Positions 34,387 through 43,619 of a DNA stretch of 64,000 bases are shown piece after piece. Where the stretch lies: the NCBI RefSeq assembly GCF_014191255.1, contig NZ_JACHWH010000001.1, forward strand, positions 248,001 to 312,000. Reading direction: 5' to 3'. How positions within the stretch are numbered: the stretch's first letter is position 1; each line of letters opens with the position of its first letter. The DNA comes from Amycolatopsis bartoniae (GTDB lineage Bacteria; Actinomycetota; Actinomycetes; Mycobacteriales; Pseudonocardiaceae). The notes under the pieces were generated by a model. That model ran no database searches. It saw only the letters and a list, made by a program, of their open reading frames with translations, and was not told where the DNA came from. A program made the translations under genes and the position numbers.

Positions 34387-35189
34387 ACCGGAACCTGTGG
34401 GCCGGCTCGGTGCTCGTGGGGCTGGTCGTCCTCGCGGCGCTGGTGTCGTTCGTGTGGACGCCACACGACCCGTTGAAGGTCGACGCCGCCGTACGGTTGA
34501 GCGGGCCCAGCGCGCAGTTCTGGCTCGGTACCGACAAGTTCGGCCGCGACGTGTTCTCGCAGATCCTGGTCGGGGCGCGGACGACGTTGTACGTCGGGGT
34601 GATCGCGGTCGGCGTCGCGGCGGTCGTCGGCACGCCGCTGGGCATCCTCGCCGGGATGTCGAAGCGGTGGCTCGGCGAACTGGTGATGCGCGTGAACGAC
34701 CTGGTGCTCGCGTTTCCCGCGCTGCTGCTGGCGATCATGTTCGGCGCGGTGTTCGGGGCGAGCACGCTGACCGCGATGCTCGCGATCGGCATCGCGACGA
34801 TCCCGTCGTTCGCGCGGATCGCGCGCTCCGGAACGCTGCAGGTGATGAGCACGGAATACGTGCTCGCGGCCCGGTCCGGCGGCCGGTCGCGGCCGTTCAT
34901 CGCGCGGCGGCACGTGCTGCCGAACATCGCGGGGCTGGTGATCGTGCAGTCCTCGGTGTCGTTCGCGATCGCGGTGCTGGCCGAGGCCGCGCTGTCGTTC
35001 CTCGGGTTCGGCACGCGCCCGCCGACGCCGTCGTGGGGGCGGATGCTCCAGGAGTCGCAGGAGCTGCTGACCGTGCAGCCGCGGCTGGCACTGGTGCCGG
35101 GTGTCGCGATCGCGGTCGCCGTGCTGGGGTTCAACCTCCTCGGCGACGGGCTGCGGGACCGGTTCGACCCACGACTGGAGCGCCGATGA
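34383..35189 (+). CDS. ABC-importer permease, DppC-type
   Basis: The product has 268 aa from GTG 34383. FWLGTDKFGRDVFSQILVGARTTL and VLAARSGGRSRPFIARRHVLPN (coupling motif) are typical of the family. It overlaps both neighbours by four bases. Confidence 0.93.
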   Translation: MNRNLWAGSVLVGLVVLAALVSFVWTPHDPLKVDAAVRLSGPSAQFWLGTDKFGRDVFSQILVGARTTLYVGVIAVGVAAVVGTPLGILAGMSKRWLGELVMRVNDLVLAFPALLLAIMFGAVFGASTLTAMLAIGIATIPSFARIARSGTLQVMSTEYVLAARSGGRSRPFIARRHVLPNIAGLVIVQSSVSFAIAVLAEAALSFLGFGTRPPTPSWGRMLQESQELLTVQPRLALVPGVAIAVAVLGFNLLGDGLRDRFDPRLERR

Positions 35190-35944
35190 TCACCGTCGCA
35201 GGACTTTCCGTGTTCGCCGGCGACCGAGCGCTGGTGCGGAACGTGTCGTTCGAGATCGGCGACGGCGAGCGTGTGGGGCTGATCGGCGAGTCGGGCTCGG
35301 GCAAGTCACTCACTGCGTTGACGGTGCTGGGCCTGCTGCCCGAGGAGCTGCGGGCGACCGGTTCGGTCCTGTTCCACGGGAAACAATTGCTGTCCGCAAG
35401 CGAGCGCGAGCTGTCCCGGCTGCGGGGAAACGCCCTGGCCATGGTGTTCCAGGAGCCGATGTCGGCGTTGAACCCGCTGATGCGCGTGGGACGACAAGTC
35501 GCGGAGTCGACAAGACTGCACGGCACCCGCTCCCGGCGGAAGGCGAACGAGAAGGCACAGCGGTTGCTGGAGTCGGTCGGCCTGCCCGATGTCTTCCGGG
35601 CCTATCCGCACCAGCTCTCGGGCGGCCAGCGGCAGCGCGTGGTCCTGGCGATCGCGCTGGCGAACGACCCCGCGCTGCTGATCTGCGACGAACCCACCAC
35701 CGCGCTCGACGTCACCGTGCAGGCCCAGGTGCTGGACCTGATCCTCGGCGGCGTCGCGGAGCGGTCGAGCGCGCTGCTGTTCATCACGCACGATCTCGCC
35801 GTCGTCGCCCGCGTCTGCGACCGGCTGCTGGTCATGCTCGACGGCGAGATCGTCGAGCAGGGCAGCACGCGCGAGGTGCTCACGGCGCCCCGGCACGAGT
35901 ACACGCGGAAGCTGCTGGCGGCGAGTGACCTGGAGGCGGCGTGA
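35186..35944 (+). CDS. ABC-importer ATPase, DppD-type
   Basis: The product has 252 aa. It has Walker A GESGSGKSL, a Q-loop in VFQEPMSALNPLM, signature LSGGQRQRV, Walker B LLICDEPTTALD and switch THD. It is slightly shorter than the classic DppD, without the long C-terminal iron-sulfur-like extension. Confidence 0.94.
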   Translation: MITVAGLSVFAGDRALVRNVSFEIGDGERVGLIGESGSGKSLTALTVLGLLPEELRATGSVLFHGKQLLSASERELSRLRGNALAMVFQEPMSALNPLMRVGRQVAESTRLHGTRSRRKANEKAQRLLESVGLPDVFRAYPHQLSGGQRQRVVLAIALANDPALLICDEPTTALDVTVQAQVLDLILGGVAERSSALLFITHDLAVVARVCDRLLVMLDGEIVEQGSTREVLTAPRHEYTRKLLAASDLEAA

Positions 35945-36696
35945 TCGAGCTGCGGGACGTGCACCGGCGGTACGACCGGGTGCACGCGTTGCGCGGGATC
36001 TCGCTCGACGTCGAGGCGGGGCAGCGGTTCGGCATCGTCGGCGAGTCCGGTTCCGGCAAGTCGACGCTGGTACGGCTGCTCGCCGGGCTCGACCGGCCCA
36101 CGTCCGGCGAAATCTCCTTCCAGGGCCAGCGGATCGACGGGCTGCCCGAACGAAAGCTGGGTTTCCTGCGCTCGGCGTTGCAGGTCGTGTTCCAGGACCC
36201 GATGGGCTCGCTCGACCCGCGGATGCGCGTGCGCGACATCATCTGCGAGCCCCTGGGCCGCACCGACCGCGAGCGGGCCGCCGAACTGCTGGCCGCGGTC
36301 GGGCTGCCCGCCGACAGCGGCGACCGCTATCCACACCAGTTCTCCGGCGGGCAGCGGCAGCGGATCTCCATCGCCCGCGCGCTCGCGCCGCGGCCGAGCG
36401 TGCTCGTCGCCGACGAGCCGGTCAGCGCGCTCGACGTGTCCGTCCGCAAGCAGATCCTCGACCTGCTCGCCGACCTCGTCGACCGCTTCGATCTCACGCT
36501 CGTGTTCGTCTCCCACGACCTCGGCGTGGTACGACGGGTCTGCGACACGGTCGCGGTGATGCGACGCGGTGAGATCGTGGAGCGGGGCGAGGTCGCCGAG
36601 GTCTACGACGCGCCGCGGCACCCGTACACGCGGGAGCTGATCGCGGCGGCGCCGAACCTGCGGGCCGAGCTCGCCCGGCTGAGAGGAGGAGCGTGA
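35941..36696 (+). CDS. ABC-importer ATPase, DppF-type
   Basis: The product has 251 aa from GTG 35941. It has Walker A GESGSGKST, a Q-loop in VFQDPMGSLDPRM, signature FSGGQRQRI, Walker B VLVADEPVSALD and switch SHD. It forms the heterodimer with the preceding ATPase. It overlaps the SDR start by four bases. Confidence 0.94.
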   Translation: MIELRDVHRRYDRVHALRGISLDVEAGQRFGIVGESGSGKSTLVRLLAGLDRPTSGEISFQGQRIDGLPERKLGFLRSALQVVFQDPMGSLDPRMRVRDIICEPLGRTDRERAAELLAAVGLPADSGDRYPHQFSGGQRQRISIARALAPRPSVLVADEPVSALDVSVRKQILDLLADLVDRFDLTLVFVSHDLGVVRRVCDTVAVMRRGEIVERGEVAEVYDAPRHPYTRELIAAAPNLRAELARLRGGA

Positions 36697-37445
36697 ACTA
36701 CGAGCAGTTGTTCCGCCTCGACGGCAGGCGCGCGGTGGTGCTCGGCGCGGGCAGCGGGATCGGGCGCGAGGCCGCCCGGGCGTTGCTGGCGCACGGCGCG
36801 GAGGTCGTCAGCGCGGACCGGGATCTGGCCGCGGCAAAGGAGACCGGCGGGCAGGCGTACGAGCTCGACCTGCTGGAGCCCGGTGCCGTCGAACGGGCGG
36901 CGCGGGAGCTGGGCGAGGTCGATGTCGTCGTGCTCACCGCCGCGGTGAACGTGCGAAAGCGCTTGCTGGACTACTCGCGCGCCGAGTTTGACCGGGTCGT
37001 GGAGCTGAACCTCGGCGCCGCGTTCGAGGTGGTGCGGGCGTTCGGCGCGGGCATGGTCGAGCGGCGGCGGGGCAGCATCATCGGGTTCTCCTCGATCCGC
37101 GGCACCACCGTCGAACCCGGGCAGGGGCCGTACGCGGCGACGAAGGCCGGGCTCGTCCAGCTGCTGCGGACGGCCGCCGCGGAGTTCGGTCCCGCGGGCG
37201 TGCGCGTCAACGCGATCGCGCCCGGAGTCGTCGAAACCCCGTTGACGGCGCCGATCAAGGCGAGCCCGGAGTGGTACGACGCGTACGCGGGCAAGAGCGC
37301 GCTCGGCCGCTGGGCGCGGCCGGAGGAGATCGCCGGTGCCGTGGTGTTCCTGGCGTCGGACGCGGCCAGTTTCGTCACCGGTTCCGTGCTCACCGTCGAC
37401 GGCGGCTGGACCGCGGTCGACGGCCGCTACGCCCCACCGGAGTAG
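36693..37445 (+). CDS. short-chain dehydrogenase/reductase
   Basis: The product has 250 aa from GTG 36693. The cofactor site is LGAGSGIGREAARALL, the catalytic serine is in GFSSIRGTT, the YxxxK motif is in YAATKAGLV (near residue 146), and a NAIAPGVVETPL segment follows. It is a classical SDR that oxidises or reduces a hydroxyl/keto group. Its place inside the importer operon suggests that it acts on the imported compound or its breakdown product. Confidence 0.93.
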   Translation: MNYEQLFRLDGRRAVVLGAGSGIGREAARALLAHGAEVVSADRDLAAAKETGGQAYELDLLEPGAVERAARELGEVDVVVLTAAVNVRKRLLDYSRAEFDRVVELNLGAAFEVVRAFGAGMVERRRGSIIGFSSIRGTTVEPGQGPYAATKAGLVQLLRTAAAEFGPAGVRVNAIAPGVVETPLTAPIKASPEWYDAYAGKSALGRWARPEEIAGAVVFLASDAASFVTGSVLTVDGGWTAVDGRYAPPE

Positions 37446-37454
37446 GAGGGTTTC

Positions 37455-38822
37455 GTGTTCGAGAGCGCCACCGAACTGCTGGCGGGCTACCGGAACGGAA
37501 CGCGGTCGCCGGTCGAGGTGACCGCCGCCGTGCTGGACCGGATCGACCGGCTCGAACCCCGGCTGCACGCCCTCTACGCCTACGACCCGGAACAGGCGCG
37601 AGCGGCGGCGAAGGCGTCCGAGCAGCGGTGGCGGTCCGGACGGGCTGGCGGGCTCGACGGAATTCCCTTGACGCTCAAGGAGAACATCGCGACTCGCGGC
37701 ACCCCGGTGCCGCTCGGCACCGCGGCCACCGAGCTCGTGCCCGCCGCCGCGGACGCGCCGGCCGCCGCACGGGTCCGCGAGGCCGGTGGCGTGCTGCTGG
37801 CGAAGACCACGATGCCCGACTACGGGATGCTCACCTCCGGCCTGTCGAGCTTCCACCCCGCCACCCGCAACCCCTGGGACCTCGCGCGCACGCCCGGCGG
37901 GTCGAGCGCGGGAGCGGCGGCGGCCGCCGCGGCGGGGTACGGCCCGCTGCACGTCGGCACGGACATCGGCGGTTCGATCCGGCTGCCCGCGGGCTGGTGC
38001 GGGCTCGTCGGGTTCAAGCCGAGCTTCGGCCGCGTGCCGGTGGACCCGCCGTTCCTCGGCCGGGTCGCGGGGCCGCTCACCCGCACGGTCGCGGACGCCG
38101 CGTTGCTGATGAGCGTGCTGTCCCAGCCTGACTCGCGGGACCACCTGTGCCTGCCGCCGCAGGAGCTGCCGTGGCTGGACCTGGACTCCACCGTGCGCGG
38201 ACTGCGGATCGGGCTGCAACTGGAAGCGGGGGTGGGCCTCGCCGTGGAGCCGGAGATCCGCGACGCGGTCGTGGCGGCGGCACGGCTGCTGGAGTCCGCG
38301 GGAGCGGTCGTCGAACCGGTCGAACCGTTCCTGACCCGCGAAATGCTCGACGGGCTCGACACCTTCTGGCGCGTGCGGGCCTGGTGCGACATCAGCGCGT
38401 TGCCGGAGGAACGGCAGGCGAAGGTGCTGCCGTACATCGCCGAGTGGGCCCGCGGCGGCGCGGACGTCTCCGGTGCCGCGACCTACCGCGGCTTCTCGCA
38501 GATCGATGCGATGAGCGTCGCCGCGCTGCGGGCCATCGAGCCGTTCGACTTCGTGTTGTCCCCGACTTGTCCGGTTTCGCCGCCGCCCGCGGACTGGGCG
38601 TCTCCGACGAACGACCCGAACCGGCCGTTCGAGCACATCGCGTTCACCGTGCCGTACAACATGTCCGGTCAGCCCGCGTTGTCCCTGAACTGCGGTTACA
38701 CCTCCGAGGGCCTGCCGATCGGGCTGCAGGTCGCGGGCCGGCGCTTCGACGACCCCGGCGTGCTGCGCCTCGCTGCAGCATTCGAAGGAATTCGGAATCC
38801 GCAGCGGACGCCTGAGGTGTAA
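37455..38822 (+). CDS. amidase-signature family hydrolase
   Basis: The product has 455 aa from GTG 37455, with GGAGG upstream. The Ser-cisSer-Lys triad is visible: Lys in IPLTLKENIATRG near 77, Ser in TPGGSSAGAAAAAAAG near 150, and Ser in TDIGGSIRLPAGWCG near 175. Substrates may be amino-acid amides, peptides or other amides. It is nine bases after the SDR stop and closes the importer operon. Confidence 0.94.
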   Translation: MFESATELLAGYRNGTRSPVEVTAAVLDRIDRLEPRLHALYAYDPEQARAAAKASEQRWRSGRAGGLDGIPLTLKENIATRGTPVPLGTAATELVPAAADAPAAARVREAGGVLLAKTTMPDYGMLTSGLSSFHPATRNPWDLARTPGGSSAGAAAAAAAGYGPLHVGTDIGGSIRLPAGWCGLVGFKPSFGRVPVDPPFLGRVAGPLTRTVADAALLMSVLSQPDSRDHLCLPPQELPWLDLDSTVRGLRIGLQLEAGVGLAVEPEIRDAVVAAARLLESAGAVVEPVEPFLTREMLDGLDTFWRVRAWCDISALPEERQAKVLPYIAEWARGGADVSGAATYRGFSQIDAMSVAALRAIEPFDFVLSPTCPVSPPPADWASPTNDPNRPFEHIAFTVPYNMSGQPALSLNCGYTSEGLPIGLQVAGRRFDDPGVLRLAAAFEGIRNPQRTPEV

Positions 38823-38851
38823 TCGGCCGCGGAAATTGAGACCATCGACCC

Positions 38852-40684
38852 ATGCGCATGGTCTACACCGGAGCGGACGAAGAGGACTTCATCGACGCTC
38901 GCCGGCGCCTGCTCGTCGAGCTCGACGCGTGGTCGGAGATGCGGCAACGCGTGGTCGACCCCGTGGTCGCCGGCGCGCTGCTCGACTACCGGTTCGAGCG
39001 GGACGGGCTGCTGGGCCGGTGGACACGCGAGGTGCTGCGAGGTGCGCTGCTGACGTGGTTCCCGCGCAAGGTCGTGCTGCTGGACCCCCACTCGTCGGCG
39101 GTGCTGTCCACCGTCGAGGCGCTGCTGGACTTCTTCGACGACGCCGACCTGTTCGACGACCGCAGCGAGCCGCCCGGCGTGCTGCGGACGTTCGTGCGCG
39201 GCGTCGCGGACCGCTTCGACGAGGCGATGCGGGAGCCGTCGAACTTCGGGCTCGCCAAGTTCTGGGCGGTCGCGATGGCCGAGCACGGCGTCGACCCGCT
39301 CGACGAGTTCGAGGCGCAGGAGTTCCTCGACCGCGTGCAGGAGGGCGAGGTCGAGGTCGACCAGGAGCTGTTGCAGGACATCGCCTACCGGCACTACGAG
39401 GGCGACACCGAGGTGGAGCCGCTGGAGCCGACGCCGGTGTTCGCGCTGGCCTCGGACCAGGAGCTGACCGGCGACGCGGCGGAGACCAGGGTGGTGCGGC
39501 GGCTGCGGCGGTTCGTCGACTGGGTGGGCGACGGGCGGGAGCTGGCGGCCAAGGGCAGGCTCGCGGAGTCCGACGCGCGCGACCTGGCCGACCGGCTCGA
39601 CGAGCCGGACCCGACGGAGCTGGTGTCGCTCGCGAAGACGGCGGGCGTGGTGCGCGTGCTGAAGGGCAGGCTGGTCCGGGTCAAGCGGGCCGCGCCGCTG
39701 CTGGAGGACCCGCTGGCCCTGTGGCGGGTGGCGGTCCCGCACGTGGTCGCGGACTGCCGGGAGCCGCTGCGCCGCTCGGCCGAACGGCAGCTGGCGTACG
39801 AGCTGCTGGAGTCGATCCAGGCGGACAACGACTGCGCCACCATCCCGATGCTCATCGAGATCCTGGACGACCTCGGCGACCTGAACTGGCGCTGCGCCGA
39901 CGCGACGCCGGTGCTGCGGGTGCTCGGCAGGCTCGCGGACTTCGGGCTGGTGGAGCTGTTCCCGGCCACCGAGGAGCACTACGAGGACCTGCTCGACTTC
40001 GCGGGCGTGGACTCGGTGGACGACGTGCCCGAGGAGGAACGGCAGGTCGTGCGCATGCGCCCGCTCGGCACGCGCGTGATGTACGACGCGAGGGTCCAGG
40101 CCGGAATCCCGACGCTGACCCTCGGCGACCTCGCGGGCGAGACCGCGGAGGTGTTCCTGGCGCGCGTCGGCCCACTGCCGCAGGAGGCGTTCGAGGAGGG
40201 CGCGCGGCTGTGGCTACGGGCGCGGCACCCCGAGCGGGCGATCGCGGAGCTGTCGGAGGTGGCCAGGCGCACGGACGACTTCGAGCACCGCATGCTGGCG
40301 TTCCAGCTGCTCGCCGAGTACGGGGAGCAGGGCGTCTCGGCAATTTCCGAGCTGCGTGATCACTCGGCCGCTGGTCCCGCCGCGTTGAGCTGGCTGTTGG
40401 ACGCGGGGCTGATCGATCCCAGCGAGGTTCGGGGGCGGGAGCGGACGTACGGGATGGTTGACGTGCTCGCTGCCGGAATCCGGTCAGCGGGGCGGAAGAA
40501 GGCAATGGAGGAGTTCGCCGCGCAGCCACGTCAGGCGCAGTTGTTGTTCCTGGCGGATGCGACCATTTGCGGGCATCCGCATACTCGGGAGGTTTTGGAG
40601 TCGATGGTTTTGGCCCATCCGGACCGGGCGGTGTCGAACGCGGCTCGGAAGGCTTTGGACTGGCTGCACGAGCCGGAGGGCTAA
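38852..40684 (+). CDS. 610-residue orphan protein, HEAT-like helical C-terminus
   Basis: I do not recognise a family. The product from ATG 38852 is rich in acid residues and helical throughout, and it has no signal or membrane segment. The C-terminal third (FEEGARLWLRARHPERAIAELSEVARRTDD and VLESMVLAHPDRAVSNAARKALDWL) looks like alpha-solenoid or HEAT-like repeats. It begins 29 bases after the amidase stop and could be the last gene of the same transcript. The end overlaps the convergent lyase gene by four bases. Confidence 0.8.
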   Translation: MRMVYTGADEEDFIDARRRLLVELDAWSEMRQRVVDPVVAGALLDYRFERDGLLGRWTREVLRGALLTWFPRKVVLLDPHSSAVLSTVEALLDFFDDADLFDDRSEPPGVLRTFVRGVADRFDEAMREPSNFGLAKFWAVAMAEHGVDPLDEFEAQEFLDRVQEGEVEVDQELLQDIAYRHYEGDTEVEPLEPTPVFALASDQELTGDAAETRVVRRLRRFVDWVGDGRELAAKGRLAESDARDLADRLDEPDPTELVSLAKTAGVVRVLKGRLVRVKRAAPLLEDPLALWRVAVPHVVADCREPLRRSAERQLAYELLESIQADNDCATIPMLIEILDDLGDLNWRCADATPVLRVLGRLADFGLVELFPATEEHYEDLLDFAGVDSVDDVPEEERQVVRMRPLGTRVMYDARVQAGIPTLTLGDLAGETAEVFLARVGPLPQEAFEEGARLWLRARHPERAIAELSEVARRTDDFEHRMLAFQLLAEYGEQGVSAISELRDHSAAGPAALSWLLDAGLIDPSEVRGRERTYGMVDVLAAGIRSAGRKKAMEEFAAQPRQAQLLFLADATICGHPHTREVLESMVLAHPDRAVSNAARKALDWLHEPEG

Positions 40685-41535
40685 CCGCCCAGCGTCTCTG
40701 CCAGTGCCAGCACCCTGCGGGCTTCTTCCACGTGCAGGTTTTCGATCATCCTGCCGTCCACCGTCACCACGCCCTGGCCTGCTTGCTCGAAAGCCGTGAT
40801 CACCTTGCGGGCGTGCTCGATCTCCTCCGCCGAGGGGGCGAAGATGCGGTTGCACGGGTCGATTTGGCTCGGGTGGATCAGCGTTTTGCCGTCGAAGCCG
40901 AACTGCCTGCCCTGACGGCATTCCGCCTCGAAGCCTTCCACGTCCTTCACGTCGTTGTAGACGCCGTCGAGGATGACTTTTCCCGTGGCGCGGGCGGCGA
41001 GCAGACAAAGCGACAGGCCGCCGAGCAGTGGGGCCCGGCCTGGCACGAACTCCGCGTGCAGCTCCTTCGCCAGGTCGTTCGTGCCCATCACGAGCACCGT
41101 CAGGCGGTCGCTCGCCGCCGCGATTTCTTCCGCGTGCAGCATCGCCACCGGCGTCTCGACCATCGCCCAGATCTTCGTCGACTCCGGTGCTCCGCCCAGC
41201 TCCAGTGCGCGCTCGATGTTGTGTACGTCGCGGGCCGAGTTCACCTTGGGGACGACCACCGCCGCCGGGGCGGCCTGGGCCGCTGCGCGCAGGTCCGCGT
41301 CGTGCCACTCGGTGTCCAGGCCGTTCACCCGGATCGCCACCTCGCGCGAGCCGTAGTCGCCCGAGGAGGCCGCCGCGCACACCCGGTCCCGGGCGGCTTC
41401 CTTCGCGTCCGGCGCGACGGCGTCCTCCAGGTCCAGGATCAGTGCGTCCGCGGGCAGCGTCTTCGCCTTCTCCAGCGCACGTTCGTTCGCGCCGGGCATG
41501 TACAACACGGACCGCCGTGGCTTCAGCTCGGTCAC
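40681..41535 (-). CDS. CoA-ester lyase, CitE/HpcH-HpaI family
   Basis: The product has 284 aa. It is a TIM-barrel lyase: [16 protein letters not shown], the acidic [18 protein letters not shown] (near 32-50), [41 protein letters not shown] (Glu ligand of Mg), and [18 protein letters not shown]. It may cleave malyl-, citramalyl- or a related CoA ester. It is translated after the overlapping partner gene. Confidence 0.9.
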   Translation of the reverse strand: MTELKPRRSVLYMPGANERALEKAKTLPADALILDLEDAVAPDAKEAARDRVCAAASSGDYGSREVAIRVNGLDTEWHDADLRAAAQAAPAAVVVPKVNSARDVHNIERALELGGAPESTKIWAMVETPVAMLHAEEIAAASDRLTVLVMGTNDLAKELHAEFVPGRAPLLGGLSLCLLAARATGKVILDGVYNDVKDVEGFEAECRQGRQFGFDGKTLIHPSQIDPCNRIFAPSAEEIEHARKVITAFEQAGQGVVTVDGRMIENLHVEEARRVLALAETLGG

Positions 41536-42602
41536 GCCAGCGCCTCCTTCGTCGCTTCGTCGTAAGCCGCCCTCAGGTCCGGGTCACGTTCGGCCAGCTT
41601 GTCCGCCAGCTCCGCCACCACCCGGCACTGCTTGAACGACGCGTCGTCCTGCATCTTCCCGTCGATCATGACCGCACCGGTGCCGTCCCCCATCGCGGCG
41701 ATCACCCGGCGCGCCCACGCGACGTCCTCCGGCGCGGGCGAGAACACGCGCTTCGCGATGTCGATCTGCACCGGGTGCAGCGACCAGGTCCCGACGCAGC
41801 CGAGCAGGAACGCGTTGCGGAACTGGTCCTCGCACGCCACCACGTCGCGGATGTCCCCGAACGGCCCGTAGTACGGCAGGATCCCGTGCAGCACGCACGC
41901 GTCCACCATGCGCGCGATCGTGTAGTGCCACAGGTCCTGCTGCGAGGTGGTGCGGCCCTCGTGCAGGTCCTCGCCCACCGGGTCGGTGCGCACGAGGTAG
42001 CCCGGATGCCCGCCGCCGACGCGGGTGGTCTTCATGCGGCGGCTTGCCGCGAGGTCCGCGGGGCCGAGCGAGATGCCCTGCATGCGCGGACTCGCCCCGG
42101 CGATCTCCTCGACGTTCGCCACACCGCTCGCCGTCTCCAGGATCGCGTGCACCAGCAACGGTTTCCGCAGTCCGGCGCGGGCTTCCAGCTGCGCGAGCAA
42201 CCGGTCGACGTAGTGGATGTCCTGCGCGCCCTCGACCTTCGGCACCATGATCACGTCGAGCTTGTCACCGATCTCCGTGACCAGCGTGAGCAGGTCGTCG
42301 AGCACCCACGGCGAGTCGAGGCTGTTGACGCGCGTCCACAGCTGCGTCGAGCCGAAGTCGTTGGCTTTCGCGATGTCCACGAGCCCCTGGCGCGCGGCCT
42401 CCTTGCGGTCGGCGCGCACCGCGTCTTCGAGGTTGCCGAGCAGGACGTCGACCTTCTTCGCGAGGTCGGGGACCTTCGCGGCCATCTTCTCGTTGCTCGG
42501 GTCGAAGAAGTGGATCATCCGCGACGGCAGTGCGGGAATCTCCCGGACCGGGTCCGGGGCCCCGACCGCGAGCGGCGCGAAGAAGTCCTTCGGCGAGCGC
42601 AT
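41532..42602 (-). CDS. L-malyl-CoA / beta-methylmalyl-CoA lyase-like protein
   Basis: The product has 356 aa. It belongs to the larger Mcl-type branch of the same TIM-barrel family: [21 protein letters not shown] near 50-70, [44 protein letters not shown] and [24 protein letters not shown]. Such enzymes serve glyoxylate, propionate or ethylmalonyl-CoA metabolism. It overlaps the smaller lyase gene by four bases; the pair may form a lyase plus thioesterase set. Confidence 0.9.
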   Translation of the reverse strand: MRSPKDFFAPLAVGAPDPVREIPALPSRMIHFFDPSNEKMAAKVPDLAKKVDVLLGNLEDAVRADRKEAARQGLVDIAKANDFGSTQLWTRVNSLDSPWVLDDLLTLVTEIGDKLDVIMVPKVEGAQDIHYVDRLLAQLEARAGLRKPLLVHAILETASGVANVEEIAGASPRMQGISLGPADLAASRRMKTTRVGGGHPGYLVRTDPVGEDLHEGRTTSQQDLWHYTIARMVDACVLHGILPYYGPFGDIRDVVACEDQFRNAFLLGCVGTWSLHPVQIDIAKRVFSPAPEDVAWARRVIAAMGDGTGAVMIDGKMQDDASFKQCRVVAELADKLAERDPDLRAAYDEATKEALA

Positions 42603-42960
42603 CGATCCTCCAAGCAGTGGTAACGGGGAGCAACCCTAGCTCCCGGCTAAGCCGCTGTGCTGCGGTGAAGCTCACGCCCCGGCGTCTACCTGCGGTTCCG
42701 GAATCCGGTTGCTCCGTTCGGCGGTACGGAAATCCGCTCAGTAGCACCGTTCGACTGGCCGTCACCCGTTCGGTCGCAGGGTCGGACTGAAGTCCGATTA
42801 CCGCTCATCGACCGGTCACCGACCGTCGGGCGCCGCCGATCGCAGCCGGTCTCCCAACCCGAAGACCCGCGGCGCGCGCACTGGTACTCAATTCATGTGC
42901 CCGTTTTCACGAGGGGGAACGGCACGCAAGACGCAGGCAGGGCAAGAAGGAGGCGGACTC
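42603..42960. other. 358-base intergenic region with divergent promoters
   Basis: There is no gene here. It holds the promoter of the lyase pair (leftward) and of the 212-aa protein (rightward). TCGGACT-GA-AGTCCGA at 42782-42797 is a perfect 7-bp dyad, a likely operator. AGGAGG before GTG 42961 is the only clear ribosome site. An ATG at 42895 opens a longer frame for the next gene but lacks conserved character. Confidence 0.7.
42782..42797. promoter_or_regulatory. dyad operator candidate
   Basis: TCGGACTGAAGTCCGA: two perfect 7-base arms, two-base spacer. It sits about 180 bases before the lyase start and 165 before the 212-aa gene. Confidence 0.4.
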
Positions 42961-43599
42961 GTGGCGGTTACACCAGGGCACACCGGCGACGCGGTGGTGG
43001 CCGGCGGAACCCGGTCATTTCCCACCCGGGTGGTGCCGCCAGTCGAGCTCCCGGCGAGCACGTCCTACCTGGCCGCCGCCGCGGCCGCGCAGCTGGGCTG
43101 GAAGGGCGTAGTGCTGCCCGAGGTGACGATGCTCGGCCGCCGCGTGTGCGTGGTGGCGCGGCTGCGCACCGACGTGCACGCCGAGCGGATCGCGTGCGGC
43201 ATCGGCCCGGTCGCCGACCGCACGACGGTCTCCACGTGGATGTGGCCCGAGTTCGCGCCGACCGCCCCGGCGCCGGCGGCGGAGATCGTGGGCGTGCTGT
43301 CCGTCGCCCGCCACTGGCGCACCGGCATGGCCGCCACCGTCCCGTTCGCCCGCTACGGCGAGGCCGCCATGGTGCTGCCGACGCCGGCGGTGCTGAGCAA
43401 GGACTACGTCGACAACTGCCTGCCGCGCGCCCGGTCCTACGGCCTGTCCGTCGTGTCCGCCGACAGCGACGCCTCGGTCGCGCTGGACGTGTCCGACCGC
43501 CGCGAGCGCACCCTGCTGCCGCAGGACGCGGTGTCGCGCTGGATGAACGAGATGGTCTACGAGCAGCTGCTCGCGTCCTACGACCTGCCGGTGGCCTGA
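42961..43599 (+). CDS. unknown conserved-looking protein of 212 residues
   Basis: GTG 42961 is chosen because AGGAGG lies about 8 bases upstream. No signal peptide or membrane helix is seen. The protein has a mixed alpha/beta pattern with STSYLAAAAAAQLGWKGVVLPEV, VVARLRTDVHAERIACGIG and SRWMNEMVYEQLLASYDLPV. I do not recognise a domain. The neighbours do not suggest a function. Confidence 0.8.
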   Translation: MAVTPGHTGDAVVAGGTRSFPTRVVPPVELPASTSYLAAAAAAQLGWKGVVLPEVTMLGRRVCVVARLRTDVHAERIACGIGPVADRTTVSTWMWPEFAPTAPAPAAEIVGVLSVARHWRTGMAATVPFARYGEAAMVLPTPAVLSKDYVDNCLPRARSYGLSVVSADSDASVALDVSDRRERTLLPQDAVSRWMNEMVYEQLLASYDLPVA

Positions 43600-43619
43600 G
43601 CCCCGCCTAAAGTCCAAGC

